A DNA stretch of 64,000 bases, taken from Bifidobacterium bombi DSM 19703. Lineage in GTDB: Bacteria > Actinomycetota > Actinomycetes > Actinomycetales > Bifidobacteriaceae. This document shows, piece by piece, positions 46,801 to 56,434 of this stretch. The position numbers and the translations under genes were made by a program. A model generated the notes under the pieces. The model did no database searches, was not told where the DNA came from, and saw only the letters and a program-made list of their open reading frames with translations. The stretch is from NCBI RefSeq assembly GCF_000737845.1, contig NZ_ATLK01000001.1, forward strand, positions 1,302,001 to 1,366,000, written 5' to 3'. Each line of letters starts with the position of its first letter. Position 1 is the stretch's first letter.

Positions 46801-48776
46801 TTGGAGACATCGACCTTCTCCAAACCCGTGACCGACTTCAAAGAATCCATCCGGTTTAATTGGAATGCGTCCGAAGCACCCAACACGATCGGCTCATCCA
46901 CCGAAACCTTCACAATCTTCTTATCCAAGCCGCCACTCACACTGTCATAGTTATTCCTGTACAAACCACGCTTGCCGGTCACATGAGCCACAAGACCCAC
47001 ACCAGGCTCATCAACCACACAAAAATCACCATTCGCAGCATCAGCAGTAGGCGTGTCATGATACGCGCAATCAGACCTGCCAGCACGACGCACCGTGACC
47101 GTCACCGTACGATCCGAAGCACCATACACACCGGAAAGCACACCACCGGCACACGAATCCGACGAACCAGAAACCGCAGGAGCCGACGAACACCCGGAAA
47201 ACTCCCAACCAGCAGGAGCATCCAACGAAAACCGATCATCAGCCTTCACACCAAGCAACGACCCCGGCAAACCCTTCGTGGACTGCCCGGGAAGCGCCTT
47301 ACCACCAACACCCTGGAACTTGAACGCAACACGGGAAGCAGCACGCTTATACGTCACATCACCAGAACGCGAAACCTTACCCGCATCCAACAAATCACTG
47401 ACATTACGAGTAACGAAACCACCAGCAGGATCAACCTGATACCAACGGCCAGAAACCTTATCCGATTCATTCGTGCTGAAGAGATTGGGATCAGCATACG
47501 TCTTGGGCCCCAGTCGAACCGAATTCACACCAGAAGACATGCCAGCAAACACCATTGAGTTATTGTTGTCGCCCCACTGATGATTGAAGACGAGCGAAGT
47601 CAGGTCCCAACCGCTCAAATCCAGGACGCCCGAAACAGACACACGTTGGAAGGCATGGTCGAGATAGGTCCAACAATGCTCTCCATCAAACTTCCAGTTG
47701 CTCAGATTTAAGGAACCGGAAACCTTTAAAGAACCAAACATGGAGCTTCCATAGGTTTGCCTTCCTGACATATCCCAACCGCTTAGGTCCAACGAGCCCG
47801 AAACCTCTGCATTGTCAAACATACCTAACGTAGACGCCCAAGGGGCAAACTTCCATTTATTCAGCGCCAAAGTACCATGAATCTTCGCACCGTAGAACAC
47901 CAGTTCCATGCGATCAGCATTACGAACATCCCAATTGTTGAGTCCTAGCGAACCCGGCAACTTACCAACATGGAACATGGACGTCATGCTCGTGACCTTG
48001 CTCGTATCCCACTTGCTCAAATCCAACGAATCCGGCAACGTGGCACCCATAAACATGCACGACATGTTGGTGACCTGGCTCGTATCCAAGTCGCCTGCAT
48101 CCAGTGTCGTCAACGCAGAGTCATCGCTGAACGCGTAGCTCAGATCCGTCGCGCCCTTGATATTCGCCAAGCCCGTCACCTTCGTCAGGCTCTGCATGCC
48201 ACCCAAAAGGACATAGTCACCCGCGACCAGCTGGATGGGATTGTCTATCGAAACCGAAACGACTTTATCCAGATCCAGATCACCGAACTTAGCTTGTAAT
48301 GCGCCTCCGCCTTGCAGGGCTGCTTTGCCGGTCACATGCACCGCGTACATGCCATTGCCGGCATCCGCCGCACACCAGCCGTCACCCGAATCCACAGCCG
48401 ACTGACCGGCACACACGCCACCAGTCTGCGCCGAAACCACAGGCCCGGCCTGCGCACCAGGCGCCTCCTTCTTTACATCACCGGAGACCGGTGCCTTCAC
48501 CGGAACAGGAGCAGCCTTCTTCGCATCCTCACCGTGGGCCGGATCCCCGGCACCAGCCGGCACACTCGACCCGGCTTCCCCAGAAACACCACTCTCCACA
48601 GGAGCCTTGCCGTCCGGAGCCGAACCATTCTGGAGCGCGGCCGGAGCATCAACGCCCACCTGCTGAGCGGACGCCGGCAGCGAAGCGAACATGCCACCCA
48701 ACATCGCCACAACACCCAACATGCCCACCAGCACGCGAGGCCAACGAGCCAAACCTTTACTCTCTTCCGAAACCAT
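43872..48776 (-). CDS. Giant BspA-like surface protein with DUF285-type repeats
   Basis: A 1634-residue secreted protein. The ATG at 48776 follows GAGGTGTTAT; a signal peptide ends ASLPASA. After a Pro/Ala/Gly linker comes a first set of leucine-rich repeats of the BspA/DUF285 type (about 47570..48180), a spacer domain (RVAFKFQGVGGKALPGQS), then 16 tandem repeats of 26 residues (pattern W-T--VT-M--MF---LASLDVS), followed by three MucBP-like modules (VSFRYVGQDGKSLP, VSFEYVGQDGKSLP). Near the end is one membrane helix (LPYFLSSALVGGFAMEAVYL) and a basic-acidic tail. No LPXTG motif is present, so it may be anchored by the helix. BspA-type repeats bind host or microbial surfaces in other bacteria; adhesion is the likely role. 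Confidence 0.9.
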   Translation of the reverse strand: MVSEESKGLARWPRVLVGMLGVVAMLGGMFASLPASAQQVGVDAPAALQNGSAPDGKAPVESGVSGEAGSSVPAGAGDPAHGEDAKKAAPVPVKAPVSGDVKKEAPGAQAGPVVSAQTGGVCAGQSAVDSGDGWCAADAGNGMYAVHVTGKAALQGGGALQAKFGDLDLDKVVSVSIDNPIQLVAGDYVLLGGMQSLTKVTGLANIKGATDLSYAFSDDSALTTLDAGDLDTSQVTNMSCMFMGATLPDSLDLSKWDTSKVTSMTSMFHVGKLPGSLGLNNWDVRNADRMELVFYGAKIHGTLALNKWKFAPWASTLGMFDNAEVSGSLDLSGWDMSGRQTYGSSMFGSLKVSGSLNLSNWKFDGEHCWTYLDHAFQRVSVSGVLDLSGWDLTSLVFNHQWGDNNNSMVFAGMSSGVNSVRLGPKTYADPNLFSTNESDKVSGRWYQVDPAGGFVTRNVSDLLDAGKVSRSGDVTYKRAASRVAFKFQGVGGKALPGQSTKGLPGSLLGVKADDRFSLDAPAGWEFSGCSSAPAVSGSSDSCAGGVLSGVYGASDRTVTVTVRRAGRSDCAYHDTPTADAANGDFCVVDEPGVGLVAHVTGKRGLYRNNYDSVSGGLDKKIVKVSVDEPIVLGASDAFQLNRMDSLKSVTGLEKVDVSKLTSLYFAFLGDAKLETLQGIGSWNTGNVTDMTYMFGGASALASLDVKNWDTSRVTTMSYMFSGAKALASLDVSGWNTSQVTNMSYMFYNAGSLKSLDVSKWKTGSVTNMQGMFDGAKALASLDVSNWNTGSVTNMSWMFGGASALASLDVKNWDTSKVTDMSYMFYNAGSLKALDVSKWKTGSVTNMQGMFGGASALASLDVSNWNTGSVTNMSWMFGGASALASLDVKNWDTSRVTTMSYMFYNAGSLKSLDVSKWKTGSVTNMSDMFDGAKALASLDVSGWDTSKVTTMSYMFYNAGSLKSLDVSKWKTGSVTNMAGMFEYASALVSLDVSGWDTSKVTNMSDMFDGAKALASLDVSGWDTSKVTTMSDMFYGASSLKSLDVSKWKTGSVTNMYSMFAGASALVSLDVSGWDTGNVTNMARMFYGASSLASLKLGPNAYFGDNAGVSSLSGRWVQVDPSAEGGACYVKDGDQASCSTVDPDQGLLRRPADGAIEKVRTAPVTYQRGAVVSFKYVGEDGKALASGVVAGLGLPVSKAGASDGRFSLSLPDNSVWRLKGVSSSVSSDSCAGGVLSGVYGVSDRTVTVTLARKPAGRVSFRYVGQDGKSLPVQVAAAMAARSPKDGVSGAHVSVPVAPGYLFDRVASGSTGAKIAADAKSVDVVLGDAPRTVKLVVKADPAAPARLAGRVSFEYVGQDGKSLPSSVEKTMTDRSADGKRPGDRITVYAADTYRFVGVRESTGATVASDGSSVEVVLGDQPRTVTIVTAGGPALGLGGDGGSINGVVGRNRGVAGAARLFGFVPSGSAPGAQSLSRNTQVPPRDVQKSRPAPRKKSRLNNRQCVAWLDAGGDGVLSDYGPNGQVLPGQVRQVSDPCADQRSAVIGGAHGVRYVTWLPYFLSSALVGGFAMEAVYLALRRRMDDGDADDGYGRADGDDGRSRAAGAGSGRHAGVQVPLSRDATMAGVAGMARHRAVSY
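45525..46740. repeat. 78-bp tandem repeat array inside the surface-protein gene
   Basis: About 15.6 units of 78 bp, each coding for 26 residues. Several units are almost identical over their whole length, for example those with W-K-T-G-S-V-T-N-M, and they alternate in a pattern of longer period (two or three units). Such arrays change length by recombination or slippage. All units keep the reading frame. Confidence 0.9.
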
Positions 48777-49317
48777 ATAACACCTCAATAACCACAGCAC
48801 GATGGGATGGTTAACCCAACCGTGCCTCACTTACATCCAACAGACCGTCACCACCGGCAACAACACCGCAAGCCCGGCCATGCAATAAATAACCAAATGC
48901 TGGGGCCATAAAATAGGTCCGAACCAACCTTCGAACTTAAAAGAGTCTCAAGCACAGAGAATGGAGAATGAGCGGGGCAACGAATCTGCAAACATCAAAC
49001 CAGCAGACGCTGCCGTAAACCACACCACGATTCTCTCCTTTCAACTAAAAGACATGAGCTAATATCACATCCTATCTCTTTTGTTATTAAACGCCCAACC
49101 CACGACTTACAGAGACCGATACAAAACTGAAAAACGCATATGAAAAAAGCGGAAACAGCTCACCAAAAAACCATCAGAAATACGTCTGCGCCTACCGCTG
49201 CCCGCATCGCTTTGCACCGCAAGCAGCAAACGCCTATGAAGATGCCTAAGTAATACGTTCACTGGCAGAACAAAACCCATAGTCTTTCAACTCACATTAA
49301 TGGACCGCTCAACAAGC
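48777..49317. other. Gene-free spacer
   Basis: About 540 bp; no gene, RNA or strong hairpin recognised. The promoter of the surface-protein gene should lie near 48800..48950. Confidence 0.45.
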
Positions 49318-50622
49318 CTAATTACCGTTATTGCGTAACTCCTCGTGCGCCTGTGAGCCGACTTCCACGTCGCACAACCAGTTAAGCAGGATGGAAGCCA
49401 TGACGTCAAGCTGCGAAACCGGCAGCTGTTCATCGGCCTTGTGGGCCAAGAGCGGGCTGCCCGCGCCAAAGTTGACGGCCGGCACCCCCAGTTGCGAGAA
49501 ACGTGCCACATCGGTCCACCCAAGCTTCGCCTCGGGCTTGAGGCCGGTCTGCTCACTTACCAAGCGAGCCAATGAGGCGGCAAGGGGAGAGTCCATGCCG
49601 GGGCGAGCTGCGGGAGACTCGTCCTTCATCTCCACCCCGAAGCCCTGGAACAAACCTCCGGCAGCCACCATCTCTCCCCTGCCAAGGCATGGCATCGTGG
49701 ACGCATCGTCAGCACGACCACCGAACATCAACACTTTCGCCTGCCCGATGGTTTTGTCCGGGGCGAAACGGTAGTTGACATGCACACGGCACTCGTCGGG
49801 AATCACATTAGTACCCGTGCCACCTGAAATCATCGTGGCGTTCAGGCCTTCGCGGTAAACCAGTCCATCTACCGTGACGTCGGTAGGGACAAACCGCTCA
49901 AGCCGCGCCAACACTTCCGCAGCATCGTGGATGGCGTTATGACCCATCCAGGCACGTGCGGAATGAGCCGCCACCCCATGCGTGACCACGTCGAAACGCA
50001 TGGTGCCATTGCAACCGCCCTCAATGCCACAGGAAGTAGGCTCGCCAATGATGGCGAAATCGCCCTGAACCCAATCCGGATGAGCCTGCACGACCTTCCG
50101 CAAACCGTTCTTCGGCGCAGCCACCTCCTCATGGTCGTAAAAAACGAAAGTCAGGTCATAACGCGGACGCCGAACGCTTGCTTCACTAGTCCGTGCCGCG
50201 AGTGACGCGATATACGCAATATAAAGAAAGACCGCATCGGAAGCCTTCATGTCGGTGGCTCCCCTTCCCCACATCACCCGCTGGCCTGCACTTTCAGCGG
50301 CCACGTCCTCGCGGACACGCGGGTCGCTTGGTTCCAACCATACAGGAGGGAAATTCTCGATGACGGGTACAGTGTCGATGTGCCCCGCAAGAATCACGCG
50401 CTGAGGAAGGCCGAAGTTCGTGGAAGCGACGACCGTGTCACCAAGCCTGCGAAAGGTAAGGGACCTACCAGCTCCTCCATAACCCAAACCCCGCAAAAAA
50501 CTTTCGATGGCATCAGCCAACTGAGTTTCGCAGTCACTGACCGAATACACACCCATGAGCTGCTCAAAGAGACCGACCAACGCCTGAGAACGCCCCACAC
50601 CATCAGCAATGCTTAACATCAT
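49318..50622 (-). CDS. dapE: Succinyl-diaminopimelate desuccinylase
   Basis: It releases succinate from N-succinyl-LL-diaminopimelate in the lysine and cell-wall pathway. A 434-residue M20-family metallohydrolase: ILAGHIDTVPVIENFPPVW (first zinc His and Asp), WGRGATDMKASDA (bridging Asp), FYDHEEVAAPKNGLRK (catalytic Glu pair), GEPTSCGIEGGCNGTMRF, and the C-terminal AHKADEQLPVSQL with the last His. About 60 residues longer than E. coli DapE. Two adjacent ATG codons at 50622 and 50619 could start it; no clear Shine-Dalgarno site. Confidence 0.93.
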   Translation of the reverse strand: MMLSIADGVGRSQALVGLFEQLMGVYSVSDCETQLADAIESFLRGLGYGGAGRSLTFRRLGDTVVASTNFGLPQRVILAGHIDTVPVIENFPPVWLEPSDPRVREDVAAESAGQRVMWGRGATDMKASDAVFLYIAYIASLAARTSEASVRRPRYDLTFVFYDHEEVAAPKNGLRKVVQAHPDWVQGDFAIIGEPTSCGIEGGCNGTMRFDVVTHGVAAHSARAWMGHNAIHDAAEVLARLERFVPTDVTVDGLVYREGLNATMISGGTGTNVIPDECRVHVNYRFAPDKTIGQAKVLMFGGRADDASTMPCLGRGEMVAAGGLFQGFGVEMKDESPAARPGMDSPLAASLARLVSEQTGLKPEAKLGWTDVARFSQLGVPAVNFGAGSPLLAHKADEQLPVSQLDVMASILLNWLCDVEVGSQAHEELRNNGN

Positions 50623-50757
50623 ACATTCATGATACGTACACGCTTACACGTCTGCACCACAGTTTTCAACAACCAAGACAGGCTTCATGCCGACGAGGGC
50701 CAGACTCGGCGGGGATAGCCGATGACGCCGAGCCGGCATGTACAAGTACACCATTTG

Positions 50758-50780
50758 ATTCGGCGGGTATGCCGCCGAAT
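50758..50780 (-). terminator. Hairpin after the membrane protein gene
   Basis: ATTCGGCGG-GTATG-CCGCCGAAT is a perfect 9-bp stem, 12 bp beyond the stop at 50792. Confidence 0.7.
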
Positions 50781-50791
50781 GAACGTCACCG

Positions 50792-51625
50792 TTATTCAAC
50801 GATGATATCCACCTTATTGCTCTTGACTCGCGGGTGTTCCTTGAGGCTCAGCTGGGCTGTGTAACCACCACGGTCCACACGCGGCAATTTGGCGTCATCC
50901 TGACATGCTGTGCCCGTCTGGTCCGCGTTCCACGTCAGTTTGCGCTCGTCATGGTTCATGTCGGAAGTCCTGTACATTGCAAGCTTGCGCGGGTCGGTAG
51001 GGCACACATCGGAACGCCAGACCGTGTTAGAACCCGAGTAGATGCTCAAGACGCGGGACGCATCGGAACCATCGACTATGCAACCTTTGAAGCCTTTCTT
51101 GTACGAGGCTTCGTTATATCGGATAACTGCGGTGAATTCAACCGAACCGCCTACGGGAATCGTTGCATGGTTTGCTTTAAGGTCCAATTCCACCTCCTTA
51201 GCACCACAGTGCGGAAGGAGCTTTGCCTGCTCATCTGGAGCGGCTGGAGAATCAGTGTTGGAAGCTTTGCCAGGCTTTGCAGTGGGTTTTCCGGTTTTTG
51301 CGCCGGACTTGGCGTCGGATTGAGCGCCGGCCACCGAGGAGCCTCCCTGAGCGGAAGCGGAACCGTTCGCAGATCCACCACCGAACATGGACGTGCCGTG
51401 AACCAACCCATAGGCGCCGAACGCCACAAGCGCCAGCACAACGACCACCACCAGAACAACCATGATGCGGCGGCGAACGTAAATTCGATGCATATTCGAC
51501 TTGTCACCCAAGGATTGAGCGGACGACTTGCTGGACGACCGACGCGGCGACCTTCCGGTGAACTTCGAGGAGTTGTGAGAGGGCTTACCACCCCGGGACG
51601 ATTTGCTAGGCTTTTGAGACACCAT
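50792..51625 (-). CDS. Single-pass membrane protein with outer Cys-containing domain
   Basis: A 277-residue protein starting MVSQKPSKSSRGGKPSHN. About 55 basic, Ser-rich cytoplasmic residues precede one helix (RRRIMVVLVVVVVLALVAFG), then a Gly/Ser/Ala/Lys linker of about 60 residues and an outer domain of about 140 residues with Ig-like character (NHATIPVGGSVEFTAVIRYN) and four or five cysteines. A family name is not evident. GGAAGG precedes the ATG very closely; the next codon, GTG, would have better spacing. It precedes dapE by about 170 bp, separated by a terminator. Confidence 0.7.
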   Translation of the reverse strand: MVSQKPSKSSRGGKPSHNSSKFTGRSPRRSSSKSSAQSLGDKSNMHRIYVRRRIMVVLVVVVVLALVAFGAYGLVHGTSMFGGGSANGSASAQGGSSVAGAQSDAKSGAKTGKPTAKPGKASNTDSPAAPDEQAKLLPHCGAKEVELDLKANHATIPVGGSVEFTAVIRYNEASYKKGFKGCIVDGSDASRVLSIYSGSNTVWRSDVCPTDPRKLAMYRTSDMNHDERKLTWNADQTGTACQDDAKLPRVDRGGYTAQLSLKEHPRVKSNKVDIIVE

Positions 51626-52058
51626 GCCTTCCAGTCTAAACTGCGCAGAGGAATTTTCTGCGTGAGCCGGTGCTGTATCAACCACTCTGACAGGCGCTCA
51701 ACCCCTTGACAGTTGCTCACGGCCTTGATACTTCCTCACCCCAACCGACAGTTGGCCATCTAACCCGACAGAGGCAGAGACGAAGGCCGCCCTGTAGGGC
51801 GTCGTGAATCATCATGGAACACAAATCTCACCGCCAACCGCCTTAGCATGGCAAACTACGGCACTCAGTTCGGCTCTAGAAAAACCAATTTGGTAGATTG
51901 AACACAGCTCGAACACTACACCAAACGCGAATCATCGCAACAGACTGAACGGGTGACACAATAAACTCAATGCAAATGAGCTAGGCAAGCCAAACACGGC
52001 TCGAACAGCGCAACCCAACGCAGCTTGCCACCATCCAACATAATGAGTTCACCGCAAC
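51626..52058. other. Gene-free spacer
   Basis: About 430 bp, no gene recognised. AACCCCTTGACAGTTG and ACCGACAGTTGGCC share a repeated GACAGTTG word near 51708 and 51748. Confidence 0.4.
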
Positions 52059-53216
52059 TCAACGTGGCAGACTCAACGAACCATCCTGATATATCACTAT
52101 CAAACCGTCCTCGTCCAAGGACGCGATGCAGGCATCGAGCTGCACCAAATCAGGCCAGAGCGCTTCCACGTCCTTACGCGAAAGACGCCCACCACCCAGT
52201 AAGCGAAGGGCCTCAAGCACCTTGCCCCTCACTTGGCGGTTGGTTCCCTTGAAATGCTGACGAGGACGGGTACGGCGTTCCCCCAAGTTCGGCAGACCGG
52301 CATCAAGGAACGCACACGAGTCCGCTATTGGGCATACCTTGCACATCGGGCTTTTTGCAGTGCAAACGAGAGCACCAAGTTCCATGACCGATTGATTCCA
52401 CACCGCGCTTGGCTTGGTACGGCGGTAAATGCCGTTGGCATGCACATCGATGGCATCCTGGTCATTTACAGCCGGAACGGCCGAAACGGCGGGAACCGAA
52501 GTTCGGTCACCTTCGGCAAGGCGTGAGCCGGTCACCGTGCTGGCGAGCGCACTCGCCTTAGCTCCACTACCTGCATTACACTCATCGGGGTCAAATGGCA
52601 GCACCGACTCCGCCAAACCACGATCCACCTCCGTGGCAGCACCGCCGAACGATTCAGTGCCGAGGAAAACTCGCGTAAGCACACGGCGGATATTGGTGTC
52701 GAGCACCACGATACGACGGTTAAAAGCGAAACTCAGCACTGCACTGGCGGTGTAATCACCTATTCCAGGAAGCTTGAGAAGCTTATTGTAGTCGTCAGGC
52801 AATGAACCACCATATTGTTCGCTTACCTGGCGCGCGCATTCCTGAAGACGCAACGCGCGACGTGGGTACCCAAGCCTACCCCACGCCGTAATGACCTCTG
52901 CGGCACCGGCCCTGGCGAGCGTCTGGGCGCTGGGCCACATCTCCATCCATGCCAGCCAGTACGGCACAACACGACTCATTTGGGTCTGCTGACTCATTAC
53001 CTCGGAAACCAGAACACCCCAAGGCGAGGTCCTGCCGAAACGCCACGGCAGATCGCGCGCGTTCTCATCCCACCACACGACCAATTTCTGTTGAACGTGG
53101 TGCGCGAGCGCCAGATCGATCGCGCCACCCTCAGAAACGGGTAGGCCTCGGACCGGGCTATGCTGATTATCGGTTTGACTCACAGCCCTATTGTGCCGAG
53201 AGCCATCGCCAAACAA
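52059..53216 (-). CDS. mutY: A/G-specific adenine glycosylase
   Basis: It removes adenine mispaired with 8-oxoguanine. A 385-residue protein with the helix-hairpin-helix KLPGIGDYTASAVLSFAFNR, the catalytic Asp in IVVLDTNIRRVLTR, the active Glu region LVSEVMSQQTQMSRV, and the iron-sulphur cluster cysteines in VCTAKSPMCKVCPIADSC. An insert of about 50 residues (about 230 to 280, rich in Ala, Ser, Val) is not typical. The N-terminal 30 residues are non-conserved; GTG at residue 12 is an alternative start. Confidence 0.95.
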   Translation of the reverse strand: MFGDGSRHNRAVSQTDNQHSPVRGLPVSEGGAIDLALAHHVQQKLVVWWDENARDLPWRFGRTSPWGVLVSEVMSQQTQMSRVVPYWLAWMEMWPSAQTLARAGAAEVITAWGRLGYPRRALRLQECARQVSEQYGGSLPDDYNKLLKLPGIGDYTASAVLSFAFNRRIVVLDTNIRRVLTRVFLGTESFGGAATEVDRGLAESVLPFDPDECNAGSGAKASALASTVTGSRLAEGDRTSVPAVSAVPAVNDQDAIDVHANGIYRRTKPSAVWNQSVMELGALVCTAKSPMCKVCPIADSCAFLDAGLPNLGERRTRPRQHFKGTNRQVRGKVLEALRLLGGGRLSRKDVEALWPDLVQLDACIASLDEDGLIVIYQDGSLSLPR

Positions 53217-53687
53217 GCATGATACGACGGAAAATCAGTCCATCGTGAACAAAAACGCAGACATGGATCATGCTCGTTCTGGCACGTTTCGCACGGAATT
53301 GTACTTCACATGGGGCTTTGCCTAGCATGGGTTTTTACCTCGCAAGGACACTCTTTCGAAGGAATTGTTCTGAATGGAAACCCATACCGAACCGTTCAGA
53401 CCGGAACCGTTCTGACTGGAACCGTTCTGACTGAAACTGTTCCGACTGAAACTGTTCTGACCGGAACCGTTCCATATAGAGCCTTATAAAGCCCTGACTC
53501 TGCGCGGTACCATTTCTCCGAAACGGTTTTATGCGGGGTAGTCTCGTGCGACAAGCACGTCAGTAGCGGTCTGGGTGGCGCAACAGACTTGTGCAACCAG
53601 GCCCCACGAACACAGATGAAGAAACCGGAAATAGAGAACCGCTCCGGTTCAACCTACTGTGTCGGTTGACGGGGATAACTTTGAGCT
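53217..53687. other. Spacer upstream of trmL with a repeat array
   Basis: Holds the divergent promoters of mutY and trmL and the tandem repeats at 53389..53472; no gene supported. Confidence 0.5.
53389..53472. repeat. 15-bp tandem repeats, about 5.6 units
   Basis: Units GAACCGTTCAGACCG, GAACCGTTCTGACTG (twice), AAACTGTTCCGACTG, AAACTGTTCTGACCG and a partial GAACCGTTC follow each other without gaps. Each contains the half-palindrome GAACCGTTC. The function is unknown; it could be a multi-site protein target or a slippage product. Confidence 0.88.
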
Positions 53688-54347
53688 ATGAGTCAAGATG
53701 AGCAACCCAACGATATTGCGAACGACGCGACGGCCAAAGTTAGCGATATGTACGAATACGGATACCGCAAATCGAACTACGGGCCCGACGAACTCGTCAC
53801 CGACGCACACGGCAACCCGATCTCCGTCACCGATGCCATGATGAGCGCGCACGAAGCAGCCACAACCACCACCGTAACACCGCACCTGTGCTACTACTCA
53901 CCGCGCATTCCCGGGAACACAGGCTCCGCGATCCGCCTATGCGCCGTCACAGGCACCATACTGCACCTCATCGAACCCCTGGGCTTCAATCTGCGCGACA
54001 CCAAACTACGGCGAGCAGGACTTGATTACCACGACATGGCCCATGTGGTGCTGCACCCGGACTTCGACGACCTCGTGCAATCGATGCCAAGCTCGCGCAT
54101 CATCGCGTTCACCGCACACGCATCCAAAAACTACACCGAAGTGCAATACAGGCCGGACGACATACTTCTGTTCGGGCCGGAACCAGGGGACATCCCCGAC
54201 CCAATGGACATCATGGGAGGACCTCATGTAGCCGAGCAGGTGCGGCTCCCCATGCGGCCGAGCCTACGCAGCCTGAACCTCACCAATTGCGCTTCCATCG
54301 CGATTTACGAAGCCTGGCGCCAGCTCGGCTTCAAAGGCGGTCAGTGA
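53688..54347 (+). CDS. trmL: tRNA 2'-O-ribose methyltransferase, SpoU/TrmL family
   Basis: It methylates the wobble ribose of certain tRNA-Leu species in E. coli. A 219-residue protein with the SPOUT knot motifs: SPRIPGNTGSAIRLCAVTG (motif 1, Asn and Arg), ILLFGPEPGDIPD (motif 2) and RSLNLTNCASIAIYEAWRQL (motif 3). About 60 N-terminal residues (MSQDEQPNDIANDATAKVSD) are extra compared with E. coli TrmL. The exact tRNA target in this organism is inferred. Confidence 0.9.
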   Translation: MSQDEQPNDIANDATAKVSDMYEYGYRKSNYGPDELVTDAHGNPISVTDAMMSAHEAATTTTVTPHLCYYSPRIPGNTGSAIRLCAVTGTILHLIEPLGFNLRDTKLRRAGLDYHDMAHVVLHPDFDDLVQSMPSSRIIAFTAHASKNYTEVQYRPDDILLFGPEPGDIPDPMDIMGGPHVAEQVRLPMRPSLRSLNLTNCASIAIYEAWRQLGFKGGQ

Positions 54348-54528
54348 TGGCAAGGCCATCGGACTGTGACCGCGGGCGGACATACGCTGACCCACACAAG
54401 CGCAAGACGGCGGAACGACACGATTGCACAACGACACCAGCCGTAACAATAGCGTTGGGTGACGAGTCGCAGTGGTATGAGGACATGCTTACGAAAAGGC
54501 ACGGCACGACTACAACACAGACAGGCAC

Positions 54529-54556
54529 GGGTCAATGACCACAATCATTGACCCGT
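54529..54556 (-). terminator. glyA terminator
   Basis: CGGGTCAATGA-CCACAA-TCATTGACCCG is a perfect 11-bp stem, 19 bp after the glyA stop. Confidence 0.8.
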
Positions 54557-54575
54557 CAGCCTACCAGCAGACCAC

Positions 54576-55910
54576 TCAGTGAGTCTGGTCCAAACCCGGA
54601 TACAACGGGAACTCCTGAGCTAGCTTGGTGACGCGTGCATGCAGGGCCTCCACATCCGCAGCCTTGCCCGCCGCCAACGCAGTGCCAATAACATCCGCAA
54701 TCTCACGATATTGCGGCTCGCCAAAGCCGCGAGAAGCCAACGCCGCCGTACCGATACGGATACCGGAAGCAACTGAAGCCGGGCGCGGGTCGAACGGAAC
54801 AGTGTTCCGATTCACCGTGATTCCACACTGTGCGAGCAAATCCTCACCCTGCTTGCCGTCCATCTCGCTATTGCGCAAATCGACCATGACAAGATGGACA
54901 TCAGTACCGCCAGTAAGCAAGCTGATGCCCTGGGCCTTCACATCTTCGGCCTGCAAGCGCTCCGCCAAAATCTTCGCGCCATCCAACGTGCGTTGCATAC
55001 GATCCTTGAATTCAGGCTTTGCTGCTACACCAAACGCCACTGCCTTGGCTGCTATGACATGCATCAGAGGGCCACCCTGCTGCCCTGGGAAAACCGCGGA
55101 ATTCAGCTTCTTGGCATACTCCTCTTTAGCCAGAATGAAACCGGAACGCGGGCCGCCAAGGGTCTTATGCGCAGTGGAAGAAACCACATCGGCATAAGGG
55201 ACGGGGCTGGGGTGGAGACCGGCAGCCACAAGACCGGCGAAGTGCGCCATATCTACCCAGAACTTCGCGCCGACCTCATCGGCAATCTCCTTCATGGCCT
55301 TGAAATCCTCAATGCGAGGGTAGGCGCTCCACCCACCGATGATTAGTTGCGGATGCACTTCCTTTGCTTTTTCACGAATAATATCCGGGTCGATGCGGAA
55401 CGTCTCGGGATTGACACCATAAGATTCGGCATTGTAGAACTTGCCGGAAAAATTCATCTTCGTGCCATGAGTCAAGTGGCCGCCATGGTCCAAGGCAAGA
55501 CCGAGCACGGTATCGCCGGGCTTGATAAGCGCCTGGTAAACGGCGGCATTGGCCTGGGCGCCCGAGTGGGGCTGCACGTTGGCATAGTCGGCGCCGTACA
55601 GGCTCCTGGCACGATTGCGAGCTATGGTCTCCACCTGATCGACCACCTCGCACCCGCCATAATAACGGTGGCCGGGGTAGCCCTCGGCGTACTTGTTCGT
55701 CAGCACGGAACCTTGCGCCTGCAACACCGCGCGAGTGACGAAGTTCTCGGAGGCGATCATCTCAAGCCCCTCCTGCTGACGTCGCAACTCGGCATCGAGC
55801 AGAGCGGCGATTTCGGGATCGGCCTGTGCGATCGGAGCATTGAACGCATCCGACGAGCACTGAGACAGAGCCGGATTGGACATTGTGCCTTGTGCTTCGG
55901 GATTATTCAT
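54576..55910 (-). CDS. glyA: Serine hydroxymethyltransferase
   Basis: It converts serine and tetrahydrofolate to glycine and methylene-tetrahydrofolate, feeding thymidylate synthase among others. A 444-residue PLP enzyme starting [17 protein letters not shown] behind AAGGAG. Seen: [53 protein letters not shown], the PLP-lysine in [17 protein letters not shown] and [15 protein letters not shown]. Slightly longer than usual because of the N-terminus. Confidence 0.98.
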   Translation of the reverse strand: MNNPEAQGTMSNPALSQCSSDAFNAPIAQADPEIAALLDAELRRQQEGLEMIASENFVTRAVLQAQGSVLTNKYAEGYPGHRYYGGCEVVDQVETIARNRARSLYGADYANVQPHSGAQANAAVYQALIKPGDTVLGLALDHGGHLTHGTKMNFSGKFYNAESYGVNPETFRIDPDIIREKAKEVHPQLIIGGWSAYPRIEDFKAMKEIADEVGAKFWVDMAHFAGLVAAGLHPSPVPYADVVSSTAHKTLGGPRSGFILAKEEYAKKLNSAVFPGQQGGPLMHVIAAKAVAFGVAAKPEFKDRMQRTLDGAKILAERLQAEDVKAQGISLLTGGTDVHLVMVDLRNSEMDGKQGEDLLAQCGITVNRNTVPFDPRPASVASGIRIGTAALASRGFGEPQYREIADVIGTALAAGKAADVEALHARVTKLAQEFPLYPGLDQTH

Positions 55911-56434
55911 GTTGATGCTCCTTGTTGATATTGACTGTACTGCCGTACGGGGCTGAGTAAACCGCACCGAAAACGTATGGCATGTCTGCAAAGATTAGCA
56001 CAACCACGTCTTCAACAGAAACCCAGTGCCGTAATGTGAACATGTGAGGGTGAAACCGTCCAGGGTCATGCAGGTGCACCGTTGAGGAGTCGGCGAGGAT
56101 GGCCACAACATACTGCTGCGTCGCCACCAGGGACACGGCTTGTGAATCGCCGCCTCTACGGCGAAGCTTCAGCCATCGACCACGGTGGCGGAGCTTCAGC
56201 GACGCCATCATCAGCAACGTCGGAACGCGAACCACGCCATCTCTAAATCGGCGGCCACGCTGGCATGGAAGACGACTGAATGCGGAACGAGCAACGCAAA
56301 CAAGAAAGCGGCACAGCAAACGAACGGCACAGCAAACGAACGATGTGACTGAAAACAGGTCAGGCCAAGCCGAACACCCCTTATTAAGGCGCGGAACGGT
56401 CGGCATCAGTCCACGGACTCGCTCAAATCGACCT
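55911..56434. other. Gene-free spacer
   Basis: Holds the glyA promoter; no gene, riboswitch or strong hairpin recognised. Confidence 0.4.

Noticed and set aside
53389-53472. Possible CRISPR-like array
   Set aside because: 15-bp units with no spacers between them.
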